The notes below the pieces were generated by a model. That model searched no databases and was not told where the DNA came from. It saw only the letters and a list, made by a program, of their open reading frames with translations. The position numbers and the translations under genes were made by a program. Positions 45,073-57,248 of a stretch of DNA of 64,000 nt are shown here, piece after piece. Within the stretch, counting starts at the first letter, position 1; each line of letters starts with the position of its first letter. The DNA comes from Nicotiana tabacum (lineage: Eukaryota; Streptophyta; Magnoliopsida; Solanales; Solanaceae), in contig NC_134081.1 of assembly GCF_000715075.1 (NCBI RefSeq), forward strand, positions 63,305,653-63,369,652, written 5' to 3'.

Positions 45073-48000
45073 TATAATGACATGGCCGGTTGTATTGAGA
45101 TTTTGCATTGCATTAAACATTTTGAGACCTGAGTAGCTTCATATGGTATATTATGACGTGGGTAGGAGGTTGGTGTTGATGTTCGCTAGGTTCGTGACTG
45201 ATTTGATAGAGGAATTCTCAATTTGGAAGTCGTAAATTGGAATAGTTGACCAAGGTTTTGACTTTTGAGTAAACATCCTCCAAATTGATATTTGATGGTT
45301 CAAATATGTTCATATGGTGTTTTTTTAATTTAGGCATATGCTCAAATTTGGATTTGAGGCTCCTAGAAGGTTTTGGCTCAATTTGCCGGAAGTTAGCAAT
45401 TTCAAGGCTTGAAGAGTTTATAGGTTTGACTGGGAGTTGACATTGGGTTTACTGGGGTCCGGTTGGTGTTCCAAGACTTGGGTTAAATTCATTTAGTGTA
45501 CTCATGATTCAGAATGTCTATGTGTGATTTGGACAAATTCAGCGAATTTAGAAAGTTTGAAAGTTAAGAAAATGATTTTGTTATTCGATTCTTGGTTTTG
45601 ATATTATTTGTGGTGTTTTAGGCCTTTGGATAAGTTTGGATAATACATGTTGATTGATTGATATGATTGGACAAGGTCCCGAGGGGATTAATTGAGTTTA
45701 GGGGTGTCTTTAAACTATTTTGGCAGAGTTTTGCATTGCTGGTTTTTGCTAATGTCAGTTGTGTATCGCGTTCGCGAGGGTAGTTTCGCATAAGAGAACA
45801 AACAAGAGGATTTTGTTCTTGGTGTTCACGAGAGATTTACAGCATTCATGAAGGGCAATTGGTATTTGGATATCGCATTCGTATATGTGGCTTCATGTTC
45901 GCGACGTGTTGGAGGAGGTCGGGCAGTTGTCTTTCACGTTCACAATTGATCCCTCGCATTTGTGGAGTGGAAAGGACAATTGGCCTTTGCGTTTGCATGG
46001 CGAGCGCTGCGTTAGCGTAGAAGGTTTAGGAGGCAATTATTATTTGTGCATCACGATCACGTGCGTTAGTCTGCGATTGCGATGGGTATTTGCTATTACA
46101 GTTTTAAGTTGTCCAATTACGGGATTTTGAGATCGTTTCATATTTTGAGATTGGGAGCTCAGATTCAGGAAATTTTAAAGACGATTATTACCTATGTGTA
46201 TTGGGTAAGTGTTCCTGACCCGGATATGAATATTATTCATGATTCTATCTTTGATTTTAGCGTTTGAATGATGAATCTAAGGATGAAAATTGGGGTTTTA
46301 GCAAGAAATTCTGGAAAGGGAGTAAATGGGATTCGAACCCCGATTTGGAGTTGGAATTGGATGAAACTTGTATGGTTGGACTCGTATTTGAATGTATTAT
46401 CGTAATTTATGAGTTTTTTCGCTTTCCGATAAGCATACCAAGGTTGAAATTTTTGTTGTCTTTGTTTAATTAATTAAAGAACATATCTTTTGGCACTATT
46501 GTCGTTTCCTTCACCATTATCTACCACCGAGTGTGTTAATTGACGAAATTTGACCCGTTCGAAGGCTAATTTAAGAGGCAACAGATTCTTAGGGTATTGA
46601 TTCCCGCTTTTTGAGGTAAATATCTTTTCTAGTCTTGGATTGAGGGCATTTTCCTCGTATGCTATGATGCTTATTATATGTTGGGGTGACGTATATGTGC
46701 ACTGTGGTTATTCATGACGCGGATAAACCTAAGGCTATTATATGCATTATTTTTGTATCATGGATCTTTGATACCGCATTTCCTGCACTTATCATGTATA
46801 TGTTATTTGCTTATCTATTTGAGACACGAGAGAGTTATGTTTTCTATGTTTAGCTATTTGCATTAGGCGTAGTCATATTTTTCAGTAATGATATCATATC
46901 CGCATGTTATATCTTTGTGTTTGTGCACTTTTTATATGTTATCTCACATGTTGTTACTGTCCTTATGTGCGATACGGGTTTGAGCTGAGTTGTGCCACGT
47001 TGGTATATTCCATGCGGTATTTTCATTATGATAATATGAGATGTTGGCATATTGAAACATCAAGAGATTGATGATTGATTTTGGGCCATAGATTTATATT
47101 GATTGGACTGATGACTGATCTTGGGCCATACGTCCATGTTGTTATTAATATTGAGGTGACGCTTGCTTCATGGCCTCCATATTGGGCTGAATGATACAAT
47201 GATCCTTGATTTTTGATCCGATCAGTGCTTGGGCTTGGATCCGCCCCTCCAGAGTTAGGTGATAACCCATGTTACTTTGGGCCTTGTGAGTGCAGGCACA
47301 CGAGATGTGTTTACTAAGTTTGTCTTTGTGATTATTCAGCGGTACTGTACCAGGCACCGTGATAGTGCTGAGAGCATGATTAGGGGTGCTTGCACCAGGC
47401 ACTATAAGCGTGTTGAGATGGTGTATACTTGATGATTAAAATGTGATGTTGATTTTGGCATGTATGTTTGACATGCAAGCATAGGGTTGTATTTTCCTCA
47501 TGCTAATTGGTATTTGTTGTCTCTACTTGATGTTTAGAGCTTGAAATCGATGCTTACCTTGATAAATCCCTGTCTAAGTGATTTTTGTGAAAGCGTTGAT
47601 GCCTTGACTGCTATATCGGAAAAACATACCTATTTCTCCCCTTATTGTGCTAGAGTTGAGCATGTTAATATTTGAGATACTTTTTCTTGTATGTCATTAT
47701 TCTACCGTTATTATTGTTGTTGGTTGTTGAAAGTGAGCATTGGACTTTGTCAACCTCGCCACTGCTTTCTTCAATATTAAGCATGCTATTTACTGAGTAC
47801 ATAGGTTCAGTTGTACTAATACTATACTCTTCACTTCATGTGTAGATCCAGGTGTTGCAGATAGCGGTGGTTTCCAGTGTGCTGTTTATTCAAGGTTTCT
47901 TAGAGATTTCGAGGTAGCACTATTGTTCATTCTCATGCCTTGAAAACCCTGCATTTATCTTTTGTTATTACTGTTTAGTCTTTCGTATAATATGGTATTT

Positions 48001-48216
48001 TGTTCAAACTATGTATTCAGTACTTTGTAGAGCTCATGCACTATGTGATGCCAGATTTTTAGTGGTTTCAGTTGTATTATCATTATAGCTTCATATGTTT
48101 TGTCATTCTAATATTTGAGACTATTTCTTATCGTTGTTGAAGCTTAATTCCGCATATCTAATGTTTGGTGCTTTCTAGGCGTCATCACGACTCTGGTGGA
48201 ATTTTGGGTTGTGACA
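45073..48216 (+). repeat. Tk7 3' LTR (about 3.14 kb)
   Basis: Starts TATAATGACATGGCCGG (a mutated TGTAACGAC) after a polypurine-like GTGGAGGAGAA and ends GGGTTGTGACA. No primer site follows, so it is a 3' LTR. Clustered TTCGCGA motifs are near 45765-46085 and the hairpin lies at 47828-47846 with one mismatch. No gene is seen. Its right neighbour is the integrase tail of Tk8, into which it probably inserted. Confidence 0.7.
47828..47846 (+). other. Conserved LTR hairpin (Tk7)
   Basis: TCTTCACTTCATGTGTAGA: six of seven pairs form, with one T-T mismatch. Confidence 0.5.
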
Positions 48217-48513
48217 TTTCTATGCTCCGAAATTATCATGAAGTCACGTTGTATATTTTGGACTTCATAACAATGCAATTAGATGATAAGTTAGCAAATG
48301 AAGAAGAGTCGGTGGCCATATTGGATAGGTAGGTATGGAAGTTGAGGTCAAAAGAGATCGTGTCGGTGAAGGTGCATTTGAGGGCCCAATTGAGCGAGGA
48401 GGCTAATTTAGAGACCAGGTCAGATATGCGGAGTATATGTCAACACCTTTTTAGCTACTTAAGTATGTTTCTAAACCCGTTCTAGGACGAATATTGTTTT
48501 AAGAGGTGGAGAG
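48217..48513 (+). pseudogene. Tk8 integrase C-terminus with chromodomain
   Basis: Begins inside the VSMLRNYHE segment and continues with YILDFITMQLDDKLANEEES, VAILDR, a stop, WKLRSKEIVSVKVHLRAQ and EEANLET. This is the chromodomain tail seen in Tk1 and Tk6, with Trp replaced by Leu in VKVxW. A polypurine tract (AAGAGGTGGAGAG) precedes the LTR at 48514. The rest of Tk8 to the left is missing. Confidence 0.7.
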
Positions 48514-51479
48514 TGTAACGACCAAACCAATCATTTTGAGTATTAGAGCCTCATTTCCTTATTTCATATTTTGCGTATGTGTATTTGATGTTCTATAAAT
48601 TGTGGGGATGGTTGGTTTGGTTCCAGGAAGGTTCGAGAGTGATTTGGAATTCTTAGTTCCTCTATTAAGGCTTGAAATTGAAAAAGTTGATCAACGTTTG
48701 ACTTCTGAGTAACCAAACTCAGATTGGTCATTTGATGATTCCAATAGGTTTGTTTGATTATTTTTGACATAGGCGTATGCTCAGATTTGGTTTCGGATGT
48801 TCCTAGAAGATTTTGACTCTATTTGCGAAAAGTATGCAATTTGAAGAATTGGAGAATTCATAAGTTTAACTAATAGTTGACTTTGAGGTTATGAGACCCC
48901 GATTGTTATTCTGGGACATGGGTTAGATTAATTTTGTAATATGGAAATTGTCTGTGCAGTGTGTTTGAGATCCGAAGTATCTAAGTACGAATTGGACGCT
49001 TTGTTAGAAGTTTAAAAGTTCTTGAACTAAAGAGAAGTTCATCATGTTGTTTGATCTTTGATTTTTGGATGTGATGTTATCATATGTGTTTGGAGGCTTT
49101 GAATAGGTCCGGTAGTGTTTATGAATTTTTTGGTATGATTGGACAGTATATTGGGTGGCTCGAGTGAGTTTCGGACCACTCAGAGCATGTTTGGATAATG
49201 CTGATTATCTTGTGTCTGGTGCTCATCGCGTTCGCGAGGGGTATCATGCATTCGTGATGAAGGAATATGGAATTGTTTGCTTCACGTTCGCCAAGAGGCC
49301 GTCGCATTCGCGAAGAAGGAGTTCAGGCTGGGATATTGGCCTTTGCGTTTCGCGTAGGCAGTGCCTTATTCATGATGAAGGCTGGACAGGAGTCTTTGTG
49401 TTTGCGGGACTTGTGATTGTGGTCGCGTAGGAGAGGCCGGCGAAGCTTTCCGGTCGTGAGTGTGCTTTCGCGATCACGAATGAGGAATTCTGGGCGTACC
49501 AAATTTGAGTTACGCGAATGCGATGCTTGGACCGCGTTCGCGAAGGGTACCCCTGGGCAGACTATTTAAGCATGCAATTTTGGGATTTTAGCCTATTCTC
49601 TCATATTTTGAACCCTAGACTTGGAGAGATGCGAGTTTGCAAGGGGGTTTTCATATGAGGCAAGAGTGTAAGTGATTTCGACTCATTTGTGATTATATTT
49701 CAAGAATCTACATGGATTTTTAACCCCTAAAGAAAGGATTTAAAGTGTAAATTGGGGTTTTTATATGAATTCAGGAAATGAAATGGAAATCCAATTTGGA
49801 ATCTGCTTATATATTTGGTCTTGTGGGGCGTGGATAGTCGGGATCTACTCTTAGAATAGAGTTTTGACCTTGTGGGTTAGGGTTGACTTTTGTTGACCTT
49901 TTTGAAAATGATTAAATATTGAACCTTTACTGTTTGAAATTGACTCATATAATGTTATTTGACATTATTAAGTATTATCTGGCTAGATTTGATCCGGTTT
50001 GAGTTGATTTCTAAAGGAAAGGCTATGTTGGATGGTTGATTTGTCTTGCTAGGATAAGTATCTTGGGTAACCTTGTTGTGAAGGAATAACCACTAGGATA
50101 TGACCTTATTTGCTCAATTGAAATATATGGAAATCGACGTTTATGTTAAGTGACGATTGTATATACAGGTACTGTACATTATTCATGATCGGGTTAGACA
50201 TTAGGCTTTTACTATGCCTTGATGGATTGTGTGCCATCCATGATTCGTGTTTAGGATTACTACCTCTTAATTGGTTAAGATGGACTATTTGCAAATATGT
50301 TGATATACTTGATCTAACCGTAGTCATGCTTATATCTTGAGCACACATCTGCACCTTTATTTATTATTTCCTTGTGTACCTTATTGAGTATTTGTGAGCA
50401 TATGTACCCTTAGATATTAAACGATATTTCGGATTTACTACGACTATGGAGCATTTTGACATGACGTGCGGATTGATTTGGATAAGGCACGTGGTTTCTG
50501 CCATGCAACTAATGTCACATTGTTATTATTATGACATGAGGTTTTTGCGTGCAGTGATGGTGATATTTTTATTGTTATGGAACGAGGTCTTTACCGGGCA
50601 ACGTGTGGATATGGATCTATCCCCCTAGGATCGTCCTCTCATGTTTGTCTGTTGATAAAGTACACGCATGTTATGAGAAATTCATATATTTCTGGTTGAT
50701 TCTGATATGGAATCCGATATGGTGTGTTTGGATCATAAAGGTGGAAGCTTTGGCCATGCAAGTGAATCTATTATACTATATCATGCATGCTATATGTTTT
50801 CTTTATTGTATTCTAACCTGCTACTTGATGCCTCTATTTTTTACTTTGGACTTGTTCGATGAGATAGAACTATCCATGTTGATTTGATATCTCTTGCTAT
50901 GATCTTTGGTGAAATTGTATCTCACTTCATAGTCTTGTTATGTATATCTATGAATTTTACAGCTTTATTTTATTAGTATGTATTACATGACTTGAACTTT
51001 GTCACTACTTCACCAAGGTTAGTCTTGATACTTATTGAGTACAAATTATCATGTACTTATACTACACTTCTGCATATTTTTGTGCGGATTTGGGTGTTAG
51101 CAGTAGTGGACCTCAGGAGGGTTCCTAGCAGCTGACAGAGGACACTCGAGGTAGTGCAACATGAGCACTCGTAGACCCGTGGAACCCTCTTCTCCCTATT
51201 TTCATAATTCTATTTACCTTTAAGAAAGTGTTTGTATTATTGAGAGATTCCATTGTATAGTATTTTAGAGCTCATGGCTCCGTACTACCAGATTTTGGAG
51301 AATTTGTTGCTACAGTATTTCTGTATTTACTATTGTTGAAAGACTTATTCCACTTACTTATGCTACTCATTTATACTATATCTTGTTGTATTTAGTTTGA
51401 TCTATATTTGTATGTTGGCTTACCTATCAATGGAATTTAGGTGTCATCACGACCATTGGTGGGATTTTGGATAGTGACA
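48514..51479 (+). repeat. Tk8 3' LTR (about 2.97 kb)
   Basis: TGTAACGACC start after the polypurine tract; end GGATAGTGACA. Related to the Tk7 LTR but clearly diverged, so I treat it as a different element. TTCGCGA-type motifs cluster at 49226-49560 and the hairpin is at 51069-51088 (two wobble pairs). No gene is seen in it. Confidence 0.8.
51069..51088 (+). other. Conserved LTR hairpin (Tk8)
   Basis: TCTGCATATTTTTGTGCGGA: seven pairs, of which two are G-T wobbles, with a 6-nt loop. Confidence 0.5.
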
Positions 51480-51848
51480 CATTTGTACAACCATGCATAC
51501 TATCAGGATCTACTGGATAAGTGACTCATGATGTCGATCGTACGCAACTAGGTGAGTCCAAGAATTAATTTATAACTATAACAAATTAACCTCTCTAATT
51601 TAAATGTTTATTTGTGCCATATTTCTTATCTGAAACTGTATACTAAGCAGGATTGTCAATTGTGTCCTCTCCTAAATTGATAGTATGATCAAAGTATGCA
51701 AATGAATGTCTCTATACTAACTTAACTAGGCATGTACATATGCACCATACAAGTGCATCGAGAACATGTATAACAATATGCGTATTACTCATAATATAGC
51801 ACTAAGCCTGTCAAAAACATATAGCACAAAGGTGGTGGTCATGTTTAT
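51480..51848. other. Spacer between Tk8 and Gd1
   Basis: AT-rich sequence without recognised repeat or coding content. An AGGTGAGT at about 51549-51556 resembles a splice donor, but no exon is seen. It may be the only non-element DNA in the window, or an element fragment I do not recognise. Confidence 0.4.
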
Positions 51849-52181
51849 TGTTATGCGGCTCCTTACTGAGATTCCTTGGAAGGGCGACGTAAGGCTAAGC
51901 AAAGGATGTCTGTGTAGTTACTATCTGCCAACAGGGGTCCCCTCCGTACACTAGACAAGATTGTTAGTGTCATACGGGAAAACCAATGTCAAGAGCAATT
52001 AAGGGAACAAAAAAGTGAATTGAGAATGAAAGAAAGCTTGATTTCATTAATGAAAGCTATTACAGAAAAGCAACACAGTGTCAAGGGAGAGAGACACCAG
52101 TACAGAGAATTGTTTGCTTACTAGAAAGTTTGATTGCTTGACCCCCCCTAATAGTACTAAAATAAATAAACCAAAGTTACA
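51849..52181 (-). repeat. Gd1 3' LTR
   Basis: TGTTATGCGG at left to AAAGTTACA at right; on the coding strand it runs TGTAAC to CATAACA. Collinear with 57249-57582. A longer LTR ending at 52273 (CCTACA) cannot be excluded, because neither boundary has an obvious polypurine tract. Confidence 0.7.
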
Positions 52182-52268
52182 GGACTTGACATAACTAAGC
52201 AGGAAAGACATAATAGAAATACATGAAGTGTAACTAATCTATATTTACAATAGATATGACTTAGATTC

Positions 52269-52863
52269 CTACAAAGCAAAAGCAGGTATGTTGGTAGAAA
52301 CCTTGTCTTTAGTATCAAAGTCTGCGCGTGTGGCACTGTTGGCATCTGCCTGCGGCTTGGCACTGGCGAAGACTATTGGTGGGGTGACATAGGCACAAAT
52401 ACGCTTGACACTTGGCGCGGCCAATACCACGGGGGCGTGCATGGCGCTAGGTGTTGGGAGGCTTTCCAGGACTCCATGGGGCGTGTCCAAGGTGTCATGG
52501 GGCATTGGAATGCCGCACTTGACATCTTTCCCCACCCGAGTTGGCGACGTCCTCTGTGCCTTACTTGAAAGATAATCTTTGATCAGGCTCTTGTAGGCTT
52601 TTAGGTTTGTTCCCCTCTCCCAAGTATTCTCCTCTGCATCACAGTCCTGCCATTTCACGAGGAATTCTTGGTGATCTTTCCTTGAAGCATGAGTCACTCG
52701 ATCCTCGAGAATAGCTTCTACCCCTTTTCCCGGTTGAATTAGGGCCTCGGATACTAGGTATTATGAGTTGGCTCCGCGAAGGATCCTCCATGTCTTCCCG
52801 AAAAGGTTTTAGAAGGTTGACATAGAAGACTATATGAATCTTCCACCAGGCTAGGGTATCCAC
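52269..52863 (-). pseudogene. Gd1 integrase C-terminus with chromodomain
   Basis: Two overlapping open pieces. 52639-52863 carries WWKIHIVFYVNLLKPF, the post-core segment. 52269-52697, 142 residues, contains the chromodomain HQEFLVKWQDCDAEENTWER, which keeps the aromatic and WxxC/TWE features of chromodomains, followed by LIKDYL and an 85-residue tail rich in Pro, Ser and Ala. A frame change between them disrupts the protein. The chromodomain probably guided integration to marked chromatin. Confidence 0.75.
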
Positions 52864-53860
52864 CCACTATGCCACTTTCCCAATGCGCTTCTTACTGGAC
52901 AAGGGTCCAATGGAATTTTTCAATAGGCGAGGGTCATGGACCCCTGCAAACAAATACCACTTTCGGATATTCACCATCACTATGTCTCCTACTTGATATC
53001 CAACAAAGCGAGAATTTTTATCAGCATGCTTTTTTCATCCGCTTCTGGGCTTTGACAAGATAGCTCCACACCATCTCCAAACGCTTCCATTCATTTGAGA
53101 ATCTAGCAGCTCGAGGAGATTTTGACATGTTTGGGGCATTCACAGTGTGTGGAAGTAGCGGTTGCTGTCAGGTAACAATTTCAAAAGCACTTTTATTTGT
53201 ACTAGAGCTCTTTTGTGAATAGCACAGTTGAGCAGTATCCAGATGTTTCACCCAATTTTTATGCAATCCGGTAACAAAATAGCAGAGATATATCCTCTAG
53301 CATGCCATTGAACCGCTTCATCTGGTGATTAGATTGCAGATGAAAACTTGAAATGTGATTCAATTTGGATATGAGGCACTTAAAGAGCTGAGTCCAAAAG
53401 TTGCTAGTGAAGCGAGAGTCGCGATCACTAATGATGTCTTTAAGCAGACCCCAATATTTGACAGCATGAGAGAAGAAGAGTTGAGCTCTATCTTCTACTG
53501 GTATATAATGTGGGTAAGCTATAAATGTAGCATACTTAGAAAACCGATCTACCACAACCAAGATAGTTGTAAGATCTCCGACCTTGGGCAATCCGGTGAT
53601 GAAATCCAGTGAAACACTTTCCCAACGTCTCTTTGGAACAGGCAATGGCTTTAAAAGTTCCGCTTGTGCCAAGCGGTCTAACTTGTCTTTCTGGCATACT
53701 AGGCAAGTCTTTACATACTAAGCAACATCATCAGCCATTTGAGGACAATAGTAAGAACGACGCAACCATACCATAGTGCGTTCTTCACCTGGATGGCCAT
53801 GCCACAATGTATCATGGAATTCCATCAGAAGAGTCCTTCGCAGATCTCCTCCTTTAGGAA
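52864..53860 (-). pseudogene. Gd1 integrase remnant
   Basis: 53259-53672 is open: RRWESVSLDFITGLPKVGDL (first Asp), VVDRFSKYATFIA, then GLLKDIISDRDSRFTSNFW (second Asp) and SNHQMKRFNGMLED, where the catalytic Glu (TERFN-type) is Lys. The zinc domain lies at 53690-53850 in broken frames (HPGEERT, CLVCQKDK). 52870-53250 is the post-core part in pieces. Confidence 0.75.
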
Positions 53861-54533
53861 CATAAATTCAGTTCACTTTTACCTTCAAGAACCCATCTTA
53901 CATGTATAACTGGCGAGACTTTCCATGTCCCACCAAATCAACCAAATACTATGCAGCATGATCCTTTTAGAGTAGATCTTGTATCTAGTCTCTTATAGTG
54001 GTGGCCACTTCGCCTCCCCCCTTAGTCGGCGAGTAGGCCCACTGATGCTAAGTCAGCCCTTCGATTGAGCACATTAGCAACTTGGTTAGACTTCAAACTT
54101 CGATACTCCAGGTTGAAGTGAAATTCCGCTAGGAGTTCCTGCCACCTGTCCTGTCAGCCATTCAGCTTTGGCTGGGTCATGAAACGACTAACTGGGTTGT
54201 CTATCTTGACCACGAATGGGGTTCCCAACAGATAGTTCCTCCAAAGGTGTAAGCAATGTATGACAACCAACAGTTCCTTTTCGTGGGCGACATAGCCTCG
54301 TTCTGCATCCTTTACCTTTCGGGTCTGTACGCCACTAGATTCCCCTCTTGTAGCAAGACTCCACCCAGAGCATAGTCATAGGCATTCGTTTTTACTTCTA
54401 ATAGCTTGGCCAAATCAGGAATTACCAAGATAGGGCTGCTAGACATAGCCGCTTTCAATGTGTTGAAGGCCTCCGCTCGCTTGGGACCCCAATCCCAAGG
54501 CGTGACTTTCTTTAGGAGCTCTATCAATGGCAA
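53861..54533 (-). pseudogene. Gd1 RNase H and connection remnant
   Basis: 54312-54533 reads WDWGPKRAEAFNTLKAAM and VKTNAYDYALGGVLLQEGNL. The first catalytic residue (TDAS in the family and NASD in Gd2) is Asn here. Downstream pieces (FVVKTDN-like near 54200, RADL near 54050) are frameshifted. Confidence 0.7.
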
Positions 54534-55290
54534 TCCAATGAGAGAGTAATTCTTTACAAATCACCTATAAAAGTTTCATAGACCAAGGAAAGCCCTCAAG
54601 GCGTGGATATCCTTAGGCGGCGGCCAATCTGTGACAACTTGAATCTTCTGTTGGTCCATCCTTATTCGCCCTTCCTCGATGACATGTCTGAAGATGTCAA
54701 TCTACTTTTGGGAGAATGCGCACTTGGATAGCTTTATATATAATTTGTACTCTTGTAGTTAGGCTAGAACCTTCTACAAGTGCTCCAGCTATTCCTCCAA
54801 TGTTTTTCAATAAATCATAATGTCGTCCAAGTAGACTACTACGAACTCGTCAATGTACTCTCGGAAGACTTGGTTCATCAAGGTGCAATATGTGTCTGGA
54901 GAATTATTCATGCCGAATGGCATGACCAGGAGGTCGTACGACCTATATCTTGTCACACATGTCGTCTTGTGTTCATCTCCATCAATAATGCAGAATTGCA
55001 GTAACATGTCTTCAGGTCTATTTTGTGAACATTGTAGAACCGCCAAACCTATCAAATAAGTATGCCATTAGCGAGAAAGGGTACTTGATCTTCACGGTGA
55101 TTTTGTTTAGGGCCTGATAATCCACACAGTGTATAGGGTGCCATCCTGTTTCTTTGGGAATAGCATAGGGGACCCAGGAAAATTAGAGGACATAATGATC
55201 CACGTGTCTGAGGCTCGGTGAGTTCGGGTTGTGACATTCTGTAATGTGCCCGGGCAGGTTGCTTCGCACCCGACACCAATTCAATCTCAT
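54534..55290 (-). pseudogene. Gd1 reverse transcriptase remnant
   Basis: 55052-55279 holds the N-terminus (GAKQPARAHYRMSQPELTE), frameshifted after that. 54807-55055 holds the palm: YDLLVMPFGMNNSPDTYCTL and the catalytic EFVVVYLDDIMIY, both aspartates present. The thumb is in another frame near 54600-54800. Confidence 0.75.
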
Positions 55291-56080
55291 GGTCTATACT
55301 GCACTTAGGCGGGAGTCACCTTGGCATGTCTTGTGGAATGATGTCTTCAAACTCCTTTAGCAACTCTTTCACGGATGACGGAATGGGACACGAATATCGT
55401 TCTATATCTTCAACACAGAGGGTAACCAGGGACATAGGTTCATGTATTTTAACTTCCTTCTTCAATTATAGGGCCGAGATGTTCTTAGGGGCCATCTTTA
55501 TGGTTGTGCATGGGATAATGCAGGGCTTGGCCCCATTTTCTCCCATCATGAGTAGCATATGGGCATAAGTAACTTGAATGGTGCTTGTTTTCCTTTTGAA
55601 TTCCAACCCAACAATCATCTCGAAGTCATCTATGATCACAACACACAAGTTGAATTTTCCTTTCTAAGGACCAAGCCTCACTAGCACTCCTTTGGCTATT
55701 CCACCCATTGGCTGAGGCGGTGAGTTGATAGCCTTAACACAAACTCTCCCTTTTCCCACAACTAGACTAATGCGCTTTACTTGATTTGAGGCTAAGTAGT
55801 GTTGAGTAGCACCCGTGACTATCATCGCCCGAATGGCTTGCCATTAACTCTCATCTCGACGAACATCAAGGTCTTCTCTTGGTTAAAAGGAGGACCCTCA
55901 TCCGCCTTCTTTTTATCTTTCTTTGTGGTCAGGCAGGGGTCCTTCTTCTTATGGATACCAGCACTCGTTCCCTCTAAGGCCTCATAAATAGAACAAACAA
56001 GTGCGTTGAAGGCACCTATTAGTTATGTCTGGTTAGCATCATCTGTGTCATTATCCGTCCCATCATCAAATATTTGATGG
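55291..56080 (-). pseudogene. Gd1 protease remnant
   Basis: 55466-55648 encodes VVIIDDFEMIVGLEFKRK, the second half. The active-site region near 55815-55835 reads MIVTGATQ: the Asp of the DTG triad is Val. In Gd3 the same place reads LIDTGIT. Gd2 has lost it altogether. Confidence 0.7.
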
Positions 56081-57181
56081 ACGTTCATCTGTGCATGCGG
56101 GCATTCATTATTCCAATGTGGCCCGCCGCAATGATGGCATCCTGAAGGGGGATTCCTCTCCCGATAGTTTTTGTTAGATACAACACTATTGCTGCCTGAG
56201 GAAGGAGCCTTAGATTTGGTTGCAATCTGATCTCCTCCACTTCTTCTAGGGCCACCATTGCCTGGCTGGCCCCCTTTATATCCCCCTCAGACAGGCGGCT
56301 GAGGCCTATCCTTCTGAGCTTGTACTTGATAGTCCCCAAGATATTCCGCTGCTTGGATTGCCTTGGGTAAAGTGTCTACCCTTTGTCTTTGCAACTCCAT
56401 ACAGGCATAAGGTTTCAAACCTTCCGGGAATGTGAAAAGTTTGTATTTGTCCCTCATATCCCGTATGTTCAGCATGAGCGCGGAGAATTCCTGGACTGAC
56501 TTGGTATGGTGGAGCTCCTGTATCTTTCTCCATGCATTGTACTCAACATTTTCGGGGAAGAACTGTTGGCGTATGGATGCCTTCAGTTCTGTTCATGTCT
56601 CGAGAGTATCTTGATCGGCCCTGATGGCTTTGTATTTCACCCGCCACCAGAGTTTTGCATCACCCTGAAGATACATGGCTGCAGTTGCTACCTTGTTTGC
56701 TTCTTTTACCTCCCCCACGCCACCTAGCCCCATTGTATGGTTTTGGCTCAGGAATCTTCAGCTTTTGTGGCATAGGGGCAAGGTTCACAATGCCCCAGAT
56801 CTAGTTTTGACCTCCTTGAAGGAGGTCTTGTAGTGCAGCATTGACAACATTGAGCTGGCCTGTCAAGTTATCTATGGTTTGCTGCATGGCAGTTACCCTG
56901 TCTGCCTTTTGTGCCCTACAGGCTAAATCCTCAGTACGCTCCTGTTCGAGGCCCTATAATTTTCCAAAACTTTCGGCTGCTTCTGTGTTTGCCGTTTGCC
57001 AGTCTCCTTCAGAGTCGCGACTGATGTTCGTAGTGTCACCTTCAGCCTACCACATCCTGCAGTTCTTATTGTCCAACATTTGTACTAGGCTGGTTCTTAG
57101 ATCAGGCACCGTATTCAAAATGGGTCGTAATACACCAACCATCTCTTCAAGGGCCACAATGCGGTCCCCGTGATTCACCAT
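56081..57181 (-). pseudogene. Gd1 gag pseudogene
   Basis: ATG at 57179-57181 (MVNHGDRIVALEEMVG) gives a predicted coiled, hydrophilic N-terminus. The capsid lies near 56480-56690 and the LFTFPEGLKPYACMELQRQR segment at 56330-56475. A compact zinc knuckle at about 56090-56140 reads CHHCGGPHWNNEC. The spacing is CX2CX3HX4C, one residue shorter than the usual knuckle. Stops and frame changes are spread over the region. Confidence 0.7.
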
Positions 57182-57233
57182 GGTCAGAAATTGTGGTAAT
57201 GGCAATGTATTCCCTCATCTGATGTCGAGTATA

Positions 57234-57246
57234 GGCTCTGATACTA
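57234..57246 (-). other. Gd1 primer-binding site
   Basis: GGCTCTGATACTA, one base from the reverse complement of the initiator tRNA-Met site, 2 bp from the LTR. Confidence 0.75.
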
Positions 57247-57248
57247 AC

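Noticed and set aside
45073..51479. Tk7 and Tk8 LTRs as the two LTRs of one internally deleted element
   Set aside because: The LTRs are strongly diverged, the left one is followed by no primer site, and it is preceded by a polypurine-like tract, so it is better read as a 3' LTR of another element.
51540..51560. Splice donor and host exon
   Set aside because: AGGTGAGT alone is not evidence. No coding sequence or acceptor is seen nearby.
52182..52273. Pol stop codon supplied by the first bases of the Gd1 LTR
   Set aside because: It holds only if the LTR extends to 52273. Homology with the 5' LTR stops at 52181, at a clean TGTAAC terminus, so the shorter LTR is preferred.
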